A stretch of DNA of 64,000 nt from Marinomonas algicola (GCF_014805825.1 NZ_CP061941.1:2108001-2172000); one strand, 5' to 3'; positions 6,891 to 16,853 are shown, counted from the first letter of the stretch. Translations and numbers: made by a program. The notes: generated from the sequence alone by a model not told the origin.

Positions 6891-7333
6891 TCAAAGAGGC
6901 CGTTTTGTCGGGCTAAAGTCGCGACCTTGATAGAGTATCGATAAAGTTGAGTCAAAAATGAGTTTAATGTGGGCTTGTGCTCTCGCTCCACCCACGGGGC
7001 TATTTGCTTGAGTGATAATAGTGACGGGGTTATCTTTTATTACTGAGTTAAAAGCTGGGCGAGAGGCCCAATCAATGGCGTTTTTAAGACGGCGGGGATG
7101 CTGTGATTTTATTCTGGCGAACACACGATGATGCCATCACTTAGCGCCATTTGATCAATGAGGTCTTGCACGTTGTCAGGCTTATTCTCATTCAAATCAT
7201 CCGTGTAAAACGGCAATAAATCTAATTTAGGCAATTGAAATTGATGTTCTGGGAAAGCGTCTTGTAAAAAATGTAAAATCGATAGGCTTTTGCTTTTTGA
7301 ATGAAAGCGGCCTGATAACAAAAGAATGTTCAT
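6891..7333 (-). pseudogene. NADPH-dependent FMN reductase-like flavoprotein, inactivated
   Basis: The N-terminal part (MNILLLSGRFHSKSKS, then DGIIVCSPE) and a downstream part (LKNAIDWASRPAFNS, then TIITQANSPVGGARAQ) form one flavodoxin-fold reductase of the azoreductase/chromate-reductase type. Two lesions break it. A TAA at 7109-7111 stands where the family has Tyr (SPEYNH). A one-base shortening in an A-run near 7082 shifts the frame. The 3' end also runs into a REP-like repeat, removing roughly the last 30 residues. Remaining sequence is easily recognisable, so the decay is recent. Confidence 0.8.
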
Positions 7334-7387
7334 ACTATAAACCTAATAATGTGCGAAAACGGGCTAAGCAAATAACAAGGCTGCCTT

Positions 7388-8230
7388 TTATTTCGCGTCT
7401 GCCACTTGTGCAAGCGTGCCGTTGTTGTAGTCGGAAATCGCTTGATGAATCTCAGCTTCGGTGTTCATAACAAAGGGGCCATATTGCACCACAGGCTCTT
7501 GTAATGGTGTGCCTGAAATGACTAAAAAACGTGCGCCATTTTTACTGTTCAAATGCACAAAATCCCCATTCGCGACTTGCACTAATTCGCCAGTGGAAAC
7601 CTTGGTTGTATTCACGGTCATTTCACCCACAAACACATAGAGAAGGTGTGTTTGCTCTGGTTGCAATTCCATTTGATAGGCGCTGTTCTTACAAAGTTCG
7701 ATGTCTAAATAAGTAGGCGATTCTGTGTCGTACAGCGCGCCTTTGACCCCTTTGTGTTCACCTGCTAAAACTTTAAAGGTAATGCCGTTTTCTTCTAATA
7801 TAGGAATTTGGTCACTTGGGATATCTTTATACCAAGCCGAACTCATTTTTTTATGAGACGGTAAATTCACCCACAGTTGAAAGCCCCACATAGTGCCTTC
7901 CGTTTGCTTAGGCATTTCACTGTGAATGATGCCCTGCCCTGCGTTCATCCATTGCAGACCACCATCTTCTAATAACCCCACATTACCTAGATGATCGGTG
8001 TGCTCCATTTTGCCTTTGAGCATATAGGTCACTGTCTGAAACCCCCGATGCGGATGCGGAGGAAAACCGCCTTTATAATCTTCAGGGTCGCTGGAACCGA
8101 ACTCATCAAGCATTAGAAAAGGGTCGAGATCTCTTGCGCTGTTTCCACCGAACACACGAGTCAAACTGACTCCATCGCCGTCTTGTGTTCTCACCCCTTT
8201 ACGTTGTTTTACGATATCCGCTTGTTTCAC
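7388..8230 (-). CDS. Pirin family protein
   Basis: A cupin-fold protein of about 280 residues with the pirin metal-binding motif PPHPHRGFQTVTY and the following HTDHLGN and MNAGQGIIHSEMP segments. Bacterial pirins bind Fe or similar metals; some act as quercetinases or as stress-linked regulators, so the exact role is open. I chose a GTG start at 8230 because GGAG lies eight bases upstream and the next residues (KQADIVKQRKG) match the usual pirin N-terminus. The frame is open to an ATG at 8278, which would add 16 atypical residues. It stands alone, downstream of the inactivated flavin reductase on the same strand. Confidence 0.85.
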   Translation of the reverse strand: MKQADIVKQRKGVRTQDGDGVSLTRVFGGNSARDLDPFLMLDEFGSSDPEDYKGGFPPHPHRGFQTVTYMLKGKMEHTDHLGNVGLLEDGGLQWMNAGQGIIHSEMPKQTEGTMWGFQLWVNLPSHKKMSSAWYKDIPSDQIPILEENGITFKVLAGEHKGVKGALYDTESPTYLDIELCKNSAYQMELQPEQTHLLYVFVGEMTVNTTKVSTGELVQVANGDFVHLNSKNGARFLVISGTPLQEPVVQYGPFVMNTEAEIHQAISDYNNGTLAQVADAK

Positions 8231-8394
8231 GATAATGTCTCCAACCTTCTCAATAACAGTGACACTATAGTGAAACAAACCGACTCAAGAAAACAGCGCA
8301 TTTTTCCTAAGTTAATCATCAGTTTTTTTGATCTATGTGTTCTTTAGGGTCTTTTAACAGAGAATAGCCTCGAACAGAATTCGTTAGAGATAGG

Positions 8395-8427
8395 CAAAAA
8401 AAATCCCAGACATACGCTGGGATTTTT
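8395..8427 (-). terminator. Rho-independent terminator of asd
   Basis: AAATCCCAG and CTGGGATTT form a stem followed on the minus strand by a run of T, directly after the asd stop codon. Confidence 0.85.
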
Positions 8428-8449
8428 ACAAACATAAAACGCGTTGTAA

Positions 8450-9568
8450 CTAGGCTTCCAATAAAATGCGCAACATTCTACGCAGAGGCTCGGCGGCGCC
8501 CCATAGAAGCTGGTCACCTACAGAGAACGCACTGATGTACTGAGGGCCCATATTCAATTTACGAATACGACCAACAGGAATGTCTAGGGTGCCGGTTGCG
8601 GCGGCAGGAGTGAGCTGCTGCATAGTGATTTCTTTTTCGTTTGGTACGACTTTCACCCAATCATTATGTTGTGCTAATAAGCCCTCGATGTCCGCCACTG
8701 GAATATCTTGATTCAACTTAATAGTGAACGCCTGACTGTGAGAGCGCATCGCACCGATACGAACACACAGACCGTCAACAGGAATTGGCGAGCCAACGTT
8801 ACCCAGGATTTTATTTGCCTCGGCTTGAGCTTTCCACTCTTCACGGCTTTGTCCGTTTTCCAATTGTGAATCAATCCAAGGAATCAAACTACCGGCAAGC
8901 GGTACCCCAAATTGGTCAACAGGCATCGCGTTTGAACGCATGGTTTCCGTTACACGACGGTCAATGTCTAATATCGCACTGGCTGGATTACTTAAATCAG
9001 CGGCGACTGAGTCTTTTAATACACCCATTTGATTGATCAACTCACGCATATGACGCGCACCACCGCCAGAAGCGGCTTGATACGTCATCGAGGTCATCCA
9101 TTCAATGTGGCCTTTTTCGAACAAGCCACCAAGCGCCAATAACATTAAGCTAACCGTACAGTTACCGCCAACGTAGGTTTTAACACCGTCTTTTAGACCT
9201 TGTTGAATCACATTTTGGTTCACTGGGTCTAAAACGATAATGGCGTCTTTTTCCATGCGAAGTGAAGACGCCGCATCAATCCAGTACCCTTTCCAACCTG
9301 AGGCACGTAAATCAGCATAAACAGATTTGGTGTAGTCACCACCTTGACAAGTAATAATAATGTCCATCTTCTTCAATGCTGTAATGTCCATAGCATCTTG
9401 TAAAAGAGGAATATCCTTACCAATATTAGGACCCGCTTGCCCCGTTTGTGATGTAGTAAAGAAAACCGGATCAATATGATCAAAATCTTTCTCTTCCAAC
9501 ATACGTTGCATTAATACGGAACCAACCATTCCGCGCCAGCCGACTAAACCTACATTCTGTTTTGACAT
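8450..9568 (-). CDS. asd: Aspartate-semialdehyde dehydrogenase
   Basis: This enzyme reduces aspartyl phosphate to aspartate semialdehyde with NADPH, the branch point to lysine/diaminopimelate, methionine and threonine. At 372 residues it has the usual gammaproteobacterial length. Visible motifs: nucleotide-binding GWRGMVGSVL at residues 10-19, catalytic Cys in GGNCTVSL near 135, AASGGGARHM, and the RIGAMRSHSQA segment with the catalytic His. Start ATG at 9568. It lies 108 bases downstream of leuB on the same strand, an arrangement also common in Pseudomonas, and ends at a strong terminator. Confidence 0.97.
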   Translation of the reverse strand: MSKQNVGLVGWRGMVGSVLMQRMLEEKDFDHIDPVFFTTSQTGQAGPNIGKDIPLLQDAMDITALKKMDIIITCQGGDYTKSVYADLRASGWKGYWIDAASSLRMEKDAIIVLDPVNQNVIQQGLKDGVKTYVGGNCTVSLMLLALGGLFEKGHIEWMTSMTYQAASGGGARHMRELINQMGVLKDSVAADLSNPASAILDIDRRVTETMRSNAMPVDQFGVPLAGSLIPWIDSQLENGQSREEWKAQAEANKILGNVGSPIPVDGLCVRIGAMRSHSQAFTIKLNQDIPVADIEGLLAQHNDWVKVVPNEKEITMQQLTPAAATGTLDIPVGRIRKLNMGPQYISAFSVGDQLLWGAAEPLRRMLRILLEA

Positions 9569-9675
9569 GATTTCTACCTTTTAGTTTGGGCCCACTCATA
9601 CCAAGAGCAGTTTCCCCAGTGAATGCGCCTAAAATTATTTTTAAGCGCGTATAAAGCCTTTTTGCTTTGTATAAA

Positions 9676-10752
9676 TTAAAGCGCTGCTAGTACGGCATCG
9701 CCCATTGCTTGTGTGCCAATCACATTGCATCCTTCAGAAGCAATATCACTTGTGCGTAAACCTTGATCCAAGACGTTACTTACCGCGGCTTCAATGGCAT
9801 CGGCGGCGTCTTTCGCGTCTAAAGAATATCGCAACATCATAGCAACAGATAAGATAGTTGCAAGCGGATTTGCAATCCCTTTCCCTGCAATATCTGGTGC
9901 AGAGCCATGACAAGGCTCATACATGCCACGACCTTCCGAGTTTAGAGAGGCTGATGGCAGCATTCCAATGGAGCCAGTCAGCATCGCCGCGGCATCAGAA
10001 AGAATGTCACCGAACATATTTCCCGTCACCATAACGTCGAATTGTTTTGGAGCACGTACCAATTGCATGGCCGCGTTGTCTACCAACATGTGGCTCAATT
10101 CCACATCAGGGTATTCTTTAGCGACTTCTTCCATGACTTCTTTCCACAGTACCGTTACTTCAAGTACATTGGATTTATCGATAGAGCACAGGCGCTTACC
10201 ACGTTGACGAGCCGCAAGAAACGCAGAATGAGCAATACGACGAATTTCAGATTCGCTGTAAACGTAGGTATTAAACCCTTCACGCTCACCATTTTCTAAT
10301 GTTCGAATGCCGCGCGGTTGACCAAAATAAATACCACCCGTTAATTCGCGTACAATTAAGATATCAAGACCCGCGACAATCTCAGGTTTTAGGCTTGAAG
10401 CTTCTGCCAGTTGAGGATACAAAATAGCCGGACGTAAGTTGGAAAATAAATCCAAGTTTGAACGTAATCCTAACAGCCCTTTTTCTGGGCGTACCGACAT
10501 ATCCAGTCCATCCCATTTAGGTCCACCAACGGCACCTAATAAGATCGCATCAGCGGCTTTTGCTTTTGCTAAGGTGTCTTCTGGTAATGGAGAGCCTGTC
10601 TCATCATAGGCAGAACCACCGACTAAAGCGGATTCATGAGTCACACCTAGACCAAACGTTTCATTTACTTTGTCTAACACTCGTACCGCTTGTGTCACAA
10701 TCTCTGGTCCAATACCGTCACCCGGTAGAATCAATACATTTCTAGACGTCAT
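9676..10752 (-). CDS. leuB: 3-isopropylmalate dehydrogenase
   Basis: Third step of leucine synthesis: NAD-dependent oxidative decarboxylation of 3-isopropylmalate to 2-ketoisocaproate. The 358-residue protein has GDGIGPEIV at residues 11-19, the substrate-binding RELTGGIYFG, the metal/NAD region VTGNMFGDILSDAAA, and EPCHGSAPDIAGKGIANP. Length matches the family. It follows leuD by 11 bases in a leuCDB operon transcribed leftward. Confidence 0.97.
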   Translation of the reverse strand: MTSRNVLILPGDGIGPEIVTQAVRVLDKVNETFGLGVTHESALVGGSAYDETGSPLPEDTLAKAKAADAILLGAVGGPKWDGLDMSVRPEKGLLGLRSNLDLFSNLRPAILYPQLAEASSLKPEIVAGLDILIVRELTGGIYFGQPRGIRTLENGEREGFNTYVYSESEIRRIAHSAFLAARQRGKRLCSIDKSNVLEVTVLWKEVMEEVAKEYPDVELSHMLVDNAAMQLVRAPKQFDVMVTGNMFGDILSDAAAMLTGSIGMLPSASLNSEGRGMYEPCHGSAPDIAGKGIANPLATILSVAMMLRYSLDAKDAADAIEAAVSNVLDQGLRTSDIASEGCNVIGTQAMGDAVLAAL

Positions 10753-10763
10753 TCTTACATTCC

Positions 10764-11411
10764 TTACTTTTTATCTGCAAATAACCAAGGCGCTTTTTGT
10801 TTGCGAGCTTCTTCGTAGGTACGAATGGTTTCCGCATGTTGCAATGTTAACCCGATATCATCTAAACCGTTAAGTAAGCAATGTTTACGAAACGCATCCA
10901 CATCAAAAGTGAATTCTGTACCGGAAGGCGTTGTTACTTTCTGCTCGGCTAAGTCAACGCTCAATGAGTAGCCTTCTGTAGACTCGCTTTCAGTAAACAA
11001 CTGCTCAACCTGAGCTTCAGTTAATACAATTGGCAAAAGACCGTTTTTAAAGCAATTATTAAAAAAGATGTCAGCAAAGCTAGGAGCAATTACAACACGG
11101 AAACCGTAATCATCTAATGCCCATGGTGCGTGTTCACGACTTGATCCACAGCCAAAGTTTTTGCCTGCAAGTAAAACACTTGCGCCTTGATAACGAGGCT
11201 GGTTTAACACAAAGTCTTTTTTTAATGGACGCATAGAGCAATCTTGATCAGGTTGGCCTTCGTCTTCATAACGTAATTCATCAAATAGATTCTTCCCAAA
11301 GCCTGTTCTTTTAATGGATTTCAAAAACTGCTTTGGAATAATCATATCTGTATCAACATTGGCCAAATCTAAAGGCGCTACTAATCCAGTGTGTACGGTA
11401 AATGGACGCAT
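10764..11411 (-). CDS. leuD: 3-isopropylmalate dehydratase small subunit
   Basis: The swivel-domain subunit of isopropylmalate isomerase, working with LeuC on 2-isopropylmalate. It has 215 residues, with the characteristic LDLANVDTDMIIPKQFLK near the N-terminus and GKNFGCGSSREHAPWAL near residue 80. It starts 9 bases after leuC stops, so translation is probably coupled. Confidence 0.97.
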   Translation of the reverse strand: MRPFTVHTGLVAPLDLANVDTDMIIPKQFLKSIKRTGFGKNLFDELRYEDEGQPDQDCSMRPLKKDFVLNQPRYQGASVLLAGKNFGCGSSREHAPWALDDYGFRVVIAPSFADIFFNNCFKNGLLPIVLTEAQVEQLFTESESTEGYSLSVDLAEQKVTTPSGTEFTFDVDAFRKHCLLNGLDDIGLTLQHAETIRTYEEARKQKAPWLFADKK

Positions 11412-11420
11412 AATCCTCTC

Positions 11421-12848
11421 CTAGTGTTTAACCAATTCATTAACATCAACAAAGTGACCCGCAACCGCCGCCGCCGCGGCCATAGCTGGGCTAACTAAGT
11501 GAGTTCTTCCGCCAAAACCTTGACGACCTTCAAAGTTACGATTGGACGTGGAAGCGCAATGCTCACCATTACCTAATTTATCCGCATTCATTGCCAAACA
11601 CATGGAGCAACCAGGCTCACGCCATTCCAAGCCAGCCTCCGTAAAGATTTTATCTAGGCCTTCTTTCTCGGCTTGTGCTTTAACCAAACCAGAGCCTGGT
11701 ACCACAATGGCTTCTTTTAATGTAGAGGCAACTCGACGGCCTTTAACCACTTCGGCCGCAATACGTAAATCTTCAATTCGTGAGTTAGTACACGATCCGA
11801 TAAAGACACGATCTAAAGTGATGTCCTCGAGAGTGGTTTTGCCTTCAAGCCCCATGTATTTCCAAGCGCGTGCATAACTTTCTTGTGCGCCAGCATCCGC
11901 TTGATCTTGTGGGCGAGGTATTGGCTGATCAATAGCAATGACCATTTCTGGTGAGGTACCCCACGTTACTTGAGGTTTAATGTCTTCCGCCTTTAACACA
12001 ACCACATTGTCAAAATGCGCCTCCGTGTCCGAATGCAAATCTTGCCAAGCCATTACCGCCTGCTGCCACTGTTCGCCTTTCGGTGCATAAGGACGATCTT
12101 TAACATAATCTATCGTTGTCTGATCTACCGCAATTAAGCCCACTCGTGCGCCCGCTTCAATGGCCATATTGCAGACTGTCATACGACCTTCCATTGATAG
12201 CGATTGGATGGCTTCACCGCCAAACTCAATCGCGTAGCCTGTACCACCAGCCGTGCCAATTTTACCAATAATCGCTAACACAACGTCTTTTGCCGATACC
12301 CACGGGGACAATTTACCGTCTACACGTACCAGCATATTTTTGCTTTTCTTTTGTACCAAGCACTGAGTCGCCATGACGTGCTCTACTTCAGAAGTACCAA
12401 TACCATGAGCCAATGCACCAAAAGCACCATGAGTAGAAGTATGAGAGTCACCACATACAACGGTGGTTCCCGGTAATGTAGCACCTTGTTCTGGCCCAAC
12501 AACGTGTACAATGCCTTGACGTATGTCTTGCATTTTAAATTCTGTAATACCAAATTCATCACAGTTATCATCCAAAGTAACCACTTGGATTTTTGAAACT
12601 GGATCAGAAATACCTTCAATACCGCTTTTACGCTCAGCATTAGTAGTGGGTACATTGTGATCTGGTGTCGCTAAATTGCCACTGATTCTCCATGGCGTGC
12701 GGCCTGCAATACGCAGACCTTCAAAAGCTTGTGGTGAAGTCACTTCGTGCAACAACTGTAAATCAATATAAATCAATGCACTACCATCGTCACGTTGCTG
12801 AACCAAGTGGTCATCCCACAACTTATCGTAAAGTGTTTTTGCCGACAT
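11421..12848 (-). CDS. leuC: 3-isopropylmalate dehydratase large subunit
   Basis: The aconitase-like [4Fe-4S] subunit of isopropylmalate isomerase, 475 residues. Cluster ligands lie in FIGSCTNSRIEDL and in EPGCSMCLAMN; the N-terminal substrate segment includes VCGDSHTSTHGAFGALAHGIGTSEVEHV. First gene of leuCDB, with GGAGAGAG just before the start ATG at 12848. A LysR-type regulator is transcribed divergently 92 bases away and is the likely controller of the operon (inference). Confidence 0.97.
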   Translation of the reverse strand: MSAKTLYDKLWDDHLVQQRDDGSALIYIDLQLLHEVTSPQAFEGLRIAGRTPWRISGNLATPDHNVPTTNAERKSGIEGISDPVSKIQVVTLDDNCDEFGITEFKMQDIRQGIVHVVGPEQGATLPGTTVVCGDSHTSTHGAFGALAHGIGTSEVEHVMATQCLVQKKSKNMLVRVDGKLSPWVSAKDVVLAIIGKIGTAGGTGYAIEFGGEAIQSLSMEGRMTVCNMAIEAGARVGLIAVDQTTIDYVKDRPYAPKGEQWQQAVMAWQDLHSDTEAHFDNVVVLKAEDIKPQVTWGTSPEMVIAIDQPIPRPQDQADAGAQESYARAWKYMGLEGKTTLEDITLDRVFIGSCTNSRIEDLRIAAEVVKGRRVASTLKEAIVVPGSGLVKAQAEKEGLDKIFTEAGLEWREPGCSMCLAMNADKLGNGEHCASTSNRNFEGRQGFGGRTHLVSPAMAAAAAVAGHFVDVNELVKH

Positions 12849-12940
12849 TTGCTCTCTCCTCTTTATCTATTTGATTATCCTAAAGCTTTGCTTTAAATTA
12901 CTCAAATTCATATTTTTCATGTTTTGGATAATTTTTTGGA

Positions 12941-13825
12941 ATGATGGATATTTCTGAACTGCTTACTTTTATAAAAGTCGCTGAAACGGGCTCTTTTTCC
13001 GAAGCCGCCGAAAAACTGTTTGTCACTCAACCGGCCATTAGTAAACGCATTGCCAGCCTTGAACAAAATCTCAACATCCGTCTTTTCGATCGTATTGGTC
13101 GTAAAGTACACCTTACAGAATCGGGATTGCGTCTTTTACCAAAGGCCAAAAGCATTGCACTTGAGCTGAACGAGATTAAGCACAGTATGTCACAGCAAGA
13201 AGGTGAAATAAGTGGTGAACTTCGTATTGCTACCAGCCATCATGTTGGACTCAGGCGACTGCCTACTACGCTCAAACGTTTCCACTCTGAATTCGCCAAT
13301 GTAAACTTGGAAGCGGATTTTACGCAATCTGAAGAGGCTTATCAGCAAGTAATGCGTGGCGAAGTTGAATTAGGCATTATTACTTTGTCGAATCAACTTG
13401 ATAGCTCTATTGAATCCATTCCTGTTTGGTCAGACCCTTTTGTCTGTGCCGTTAGTAAAGATCATCCTCTGAGTCATTTAAAATCGGTGGATTTGGTTAA
13501 ATTGGCCGCCTATCCATGTGTGTTGCCAAAACAAAATACATTCACACGGCAAATGGTAGATCAAGCATTAGCAAAATATGGACTCAGGCCTAATATTCGC
13601 ATGAGCACCAATAACTTTGAAACCTTAACCATGCTGACCAGTATTGGCTGGGGGTGGTCTTTGTTACCCTCAACCTTAATTAACAATGAGTTATGCATAT
13701 TGGATCTAACGGAGCTTAACATTGCTCGGCAATTGGGCGTTATTTATCATAAACAACGCACGTTAAGTCGAGCGGCTCAAATGTTTATTCGTATTATGAT
13801 GTCTGAAGCTCAAATAGAGCCTTAA
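12941..13825 (+). CDS. LysR-type transcriptional regulator divergent from leuCDB
   Basis: A 294-residue LysR protein: N-terminal winged helix-turn-helix (residues 4-62, with GSFSEAAEKLFVTQPAISKRI) and a C-terminal periplasmic-binding-protein-like effector domain (about 90-290). Two start codons are adjacent (12941 and 12944). The gene faces leuC across 92 bases, the classic LysR layout, so it probably regulates leucine genes or senses a leucine pathway intermediate; that target is inferred from position only. Its stop overlaps the stop of the convergent MFS gene by four bases. Confidence 0.9.
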   Translation: MMDISELLTFIKVAETGSFSEAAEKLFVTQPAISKRIASLEQNLNIRLFDRIGRKVHLTESGLRLLPKAKSIALELNEIKHSMSQQEGEISGELRIATSHHVGLRRLPTTLKRFHSEFANVNLEADFTQSEEAYQQVMRGEVELGIITLSNQLDSSIESIPVWSDPFVCAVSKDHPLSHLKSVDLVKLAAYPCVLPKQNTFTRQMVDQALAKYGLRPNIRMSTNNFETLTMLTSIGWGWSLLPSTLINNELCILDLTELNIARQLGVIYHKQRTLSRAAQMFIRIMMSEAQIEP

Positions 13826-14973
13826 CGTCGTTGATGGGCAATCAAGGTAACAAGCGCAATGGCACTGATGATCGCGGCAAAGGTAAACGCCGTTGGACCG
13901 CCCATTAACTCCCAAATGTAACCAGCGATGACCATACCAAGACCACCACCAAGACCAACAGCGAGAGAACTGTACATGGCTTGACCTTGCGCTGCATATT
14001 TTTCAGGAAAAAGTCGATTTACTTGGTCGATTGACACCATATGAAACAAGGCAAACGTAACACAATGAGTTAATTGCGTTAACAGAACGACCCATAAGCT
14101 ATCAACGTACCAACCAACTAGAAGCCAACGCGCAATTCCTAAACCAAAACACAAGGCGACAACATAAACCACGGAGTAACGTTTTAATAAGTTACCAAAG
14201 AATAAAAATAAAACGATCTCCATCACGACACCAAAAGAGATGAGCAGACCAATTTCATCACCTGAATAACCGGCATTAGATAGGTGTAATGCCATGAAAA
14301 CATTGAATGGCGCGTGCGCCATATAAGAGAGAAACGACAAAAGTAAGAAGAATCGCACTTCTTTAATTTTAAATAATGACCAGAAAGAACCAACTTGCTT
14401 ATCCATTTCAAGTGGTATGGGTTTTTCTTTCAATAGAAACGTCGTTGCAAAAGCGATGATAATAGCGAGGATCATCATCGGAACAATGGCATTAACACCG
14501 ACTTTTGCAATAATGAATCCTGTCAACGTCACGGCAAAAATGTAGCCGAGTGAGCCACCGGCTCTTATTCTTGTATAGGGTATTCCCAGCCCTTTAATAC
14601 TTCTAATCGCAAAAGAGTCGGCTAATGGTACTAGAGCACTGTAGGAAAGCGCCAAGAGTAAGGTCAGCACCCAAAAGGTTTCATAGCCTTGGGCAAAATA
14701 AAAGGGCAAAACAGCCAGTAAAGTACAGCCCGTTGCTATTTGTAGGGTTAGCTTTGGTAAACCTAAGCGTGTTGTTAGCCACCCCCAAAAATGAGGCACA
14801 ACAATCGTTGATAAAGTCAATAGCGCCATGATACGGCCAATCTCTGAGCCACTAAGATCAAGAGATTTGTAGTACATTGAAATATAGGGAGCCATTGAGC
14901 CAGTTAGACTACTAAAGAAGAAAAAATACCCGAATAATGGCCAAGCAATAGAACTAGATCGAGCTGGAAACAT
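13822..14973 (-). CDS. MFS transporter (HcaT/nucleoside-symporter-like group)
   Basis: A 383-residue integral membrane protein with about twelve hydrophobic helices. Features resemble the MFS_1-like / HcaT branch: LTGSMAPYISMYYKSLDLSGSEIGRIMAL at the N-terminus, GWLTTRLGLPK in the loop 2-3 position, and TRIRAGGSLGYIFAV after helix 4. Substrate cannot be read from sequence. It is convergent with the LysR gene (4-base overlap of stops) and divergent from the GH13 glucosidase, which hints at, but does not show, a sugar substrate. Confidence 0.85.
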   Translation of the reverse strand: MFPARSSSIAWPLFGYFFFFSSLTGSMAPYISMYYKSLDLSGSEIGRIMALLTLSTIVVPHFWGWLTTRLGLPKLTLQIATGCTLLAVLPFYFAQGYETFWVLTLLLALSYSALVPLADSFAIRSIKGLGIPYTRIRAGGSLGYIFAVTLTGFIIAKVGVNAIVPMMILAIIIAFATTFLLKEKPIPLEMDKQVGSFWSLFKIKEVRFFLLLSFLSYMAHAPFNVFMALHLSNAGYSGDEIGLLISFGVVMEIVLFLFFGNLLKRYSVVYVVALCFGLGIARWLLVGWYVDSLWVVLLTQLTHCVTFALFHMVSIDQVNRLFPEKYAAQGQAMYSSLAVGLGGGLGMVIAGYIWELMGGPTAFTFAAIISAIALVTLIAHQRR

Positions 14974-15167
14974 GATATACCTAGAGTCGTGTTGAAAGTG
15001 GTGATGGCTGAAAACGCTTAGGCAAAGTTTAATACGATTCTTTTATCGTTATTTTAGGAATATAGTAAAACAACTTATGCAACTACCGTATAAGTATATA
15101 ACATAGCGTTTAAAATCGAGAACATAAAATGCGAAAGATCTCATTAATTTTTTAGGAGTAAGCTTTG

Positions 15168-16811
15168 ATGCTAGAAAACAAATCAAACTGGTGGCGTGGT
15201 GGCGTTATTTATCAAATATACCCTCGCAGTTTCCTAGATTCTAATAATGATGGTATAGGTGACCTTCCAGGTATCACCCGTAAACTTGATTACGTCGCTT
15301 CTTTAGGAGTAGATGCCATTTGGCTATCTCCCTTCTTTACTTCACCAATGAAAGATTTTGGTTACGATGTCTCCGACTATTGCGATGTAGATCCGATCTT
15401 CGGCCTGTTATCGGATTTTGACGCTCTCATTACTAAAGCTCATTCCCTTGGTTTAAAAGTGATCATTGACCAAGTATTAAACCATACGTCTGATCAGCAC
15501 CCTTGGTTTGAAGAATCACGCCAAAACCACACTAACGACAAACACGATTGGTATGTTTGGCAAGACGCTAAACCAGACGGTACGGCTCCGAATAATTGGA
15601 TGTCTGTTTTTGGTGGCCCTGCTTGGCATTGGGACAGTCGGCGTTGTCAGTATTACCTTCATAACTTCTTGGACAGCCAGCCAGATTTAAATTTCCACAA
15701 CCCTGCGATAGTAACTGCACTTATGGACACATTGGAATTCTGGTTAAAACGTGGCGTTGATGGCTTTCGATTAGATACGGCCAACTTTTTCTATCACGAT
15801 GCCGAATTAAAAGATAATCCGCCAAAACACGACATTGTAGAAGGCAGTATTGGCGTTCGACTTGATAACCCTTATGCATTTCAGTTGCACTTATACGATA
15901 AATCCCAACCAGAAAACATACCCTTCTTGCAACGCATCAGAGCCCTAATGGATCGTTACCCCAATACCACTACTGTGGGTGAAGTGGGTTGTGATTTTTC
16001 CCTCAAAACCATGGCTGAATACACTCAAGGTAATGACAAGCTTCATATGTGTTATTCATTTGACCTGCTGACCCATGATTCCTCCATGGGTCATGTTCGC
16101 AATACCATGGAACAAATAGAAAATGCGTTAGGGGATGGCTGGCCCTGTTGGACAATTGGCAATCATGATGTTAACCGAGTGGCATCGAGGTGGTCTGAAA
16201 ACGGCACGCCTAATATGGAACAAGCAAAAGTGTTTATGGCCATGCTACTCACTTTACGTGGCAGCGTTTGTTTATATCAAGGCGAAGAGCTAGGGCTGAC
16301 CGAAGCGGAGCTAGCATTTGAAGATCTTGTTGATCCGTTTGGCATTACCTTTTGGCCTGAATTTAAAGGACGAGACGGTTGCCGAACTCCCATGCCATGG
16401 GAAAACTCGGAAAATGGTGGCTTTAGTCAACACACTCCTTGGCTTCCTGTTGAGAAAGCGCACCTTAGTCAATCCGTCGCCGTTCAGGAGCAAGAGCCTA
16501 ACTCGGTGATGCGAGCTTACTCTGACTTTTTGACGCTCAGGAAGTCCCACCCTGAATTTATTGAAGGCCGCATTACATTCTTATTTAACGATGAAAAGCG
16601 CTTAATCTACATTAGAGAGCTGGATAATAGAAAAACCCTAGTAGGAATCAATACGGGTCATGAAGAGAAAAGAATGGCGCTAGAAGCACTTGTTGACAAA
16701 ACAGCGCAACTGGACGTTATTGAGCTTCCTCAAAGTATCAAGTCGGGAGAAGTCATTGATAAGGAATTGATCTTGGGTCCTTACAGTATTATTTTATTGT
16801 CTCTACATTAA
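15168..16811 (+). CDS. GH13 alpha-glucosidase (oligo-1,6-glucosidase type)
   Basis: A cytoplasmic 547-residue glycoside hydrolase of family 13, acting on alpha-glucosidic bonds in short oligosaccharides. Conserved regions appear in order: WWRGGVIYQIYPRSF at the N-terminus, DQVLNHTSDQHPWF, DGFRLDTANFF (nucleophile Asp), TVGEVG (acid/base Glu) and TIGNHDVNR (transition-state Asp). There is no signal peptide. The ATG at 15168 is preferred over an adjacent TTG because of the upstream TAGGAG site. Monocistronic, ending at a hairpin terminator. Substrate (isomaltose, maltose or sucrose) unresolved. Confidence 0.93.
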   Translation: MLENKSNWWRGGVIYQIYPRSFLDSNNDGIGDLPGITRKLDYVASLGVDAIWLSPFFTSPMKDFGYDVSDYCDVDPIFGLLSDFDALITKAHSLGLKVIIDQVLNHTSDQHPWFEESRQNHTNDKHDWYVWQDAKPDGTAPNNWMSVFGGPAWHWDSRRCQYYLHNFLDSQPDLNFHNPAIVTALMDTLEFWLKRGVDGFRLDTANFFYHDAELKDNPPKHDIVEGSIGVRLDNPYAFQLHLYDKSQPENIPFLQRIRALMDRYPNTTTVGEVGCDFSLKTMAEYTQGNDKLHMCYSFDLLTHDSSMGHVRNTMEQIENALGDGWPCWTIGNHDVNRVASRWSENGTPNMEQAKVFMAMLLTLRGSVCLYQGEELGLTEAELAFEDLVDPFGITFWPEFKGRDGCRTPMPWENSENGGFSQHTPWLPVEKAHLSQSVAVQEQEPNSVMRAYSDFLTLRKSHPEFIEGRITFLFNDEKRLIYIRELDNRKTLVGINTGHEEKRMALEALVDKTAQLDVIELPQSIKSGEVIDKELILGPYSIILLSLH

Positions 16812-16821
16812 TCGAGAAAAC

Positions 16822-16853
16822 AGCACTCACTCGGCCTATTTAGTGGGTGCTGT
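16822..16853. terminator. Hairpin between the convergent GH13 and ndh genes
   Basis: ACAGCACTCACT pairs with AGTGGGTGCTGT across a ten-base loop. It lies between two convergent genes and can serve both. The T-tract is poor. Confidence 0.65.
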
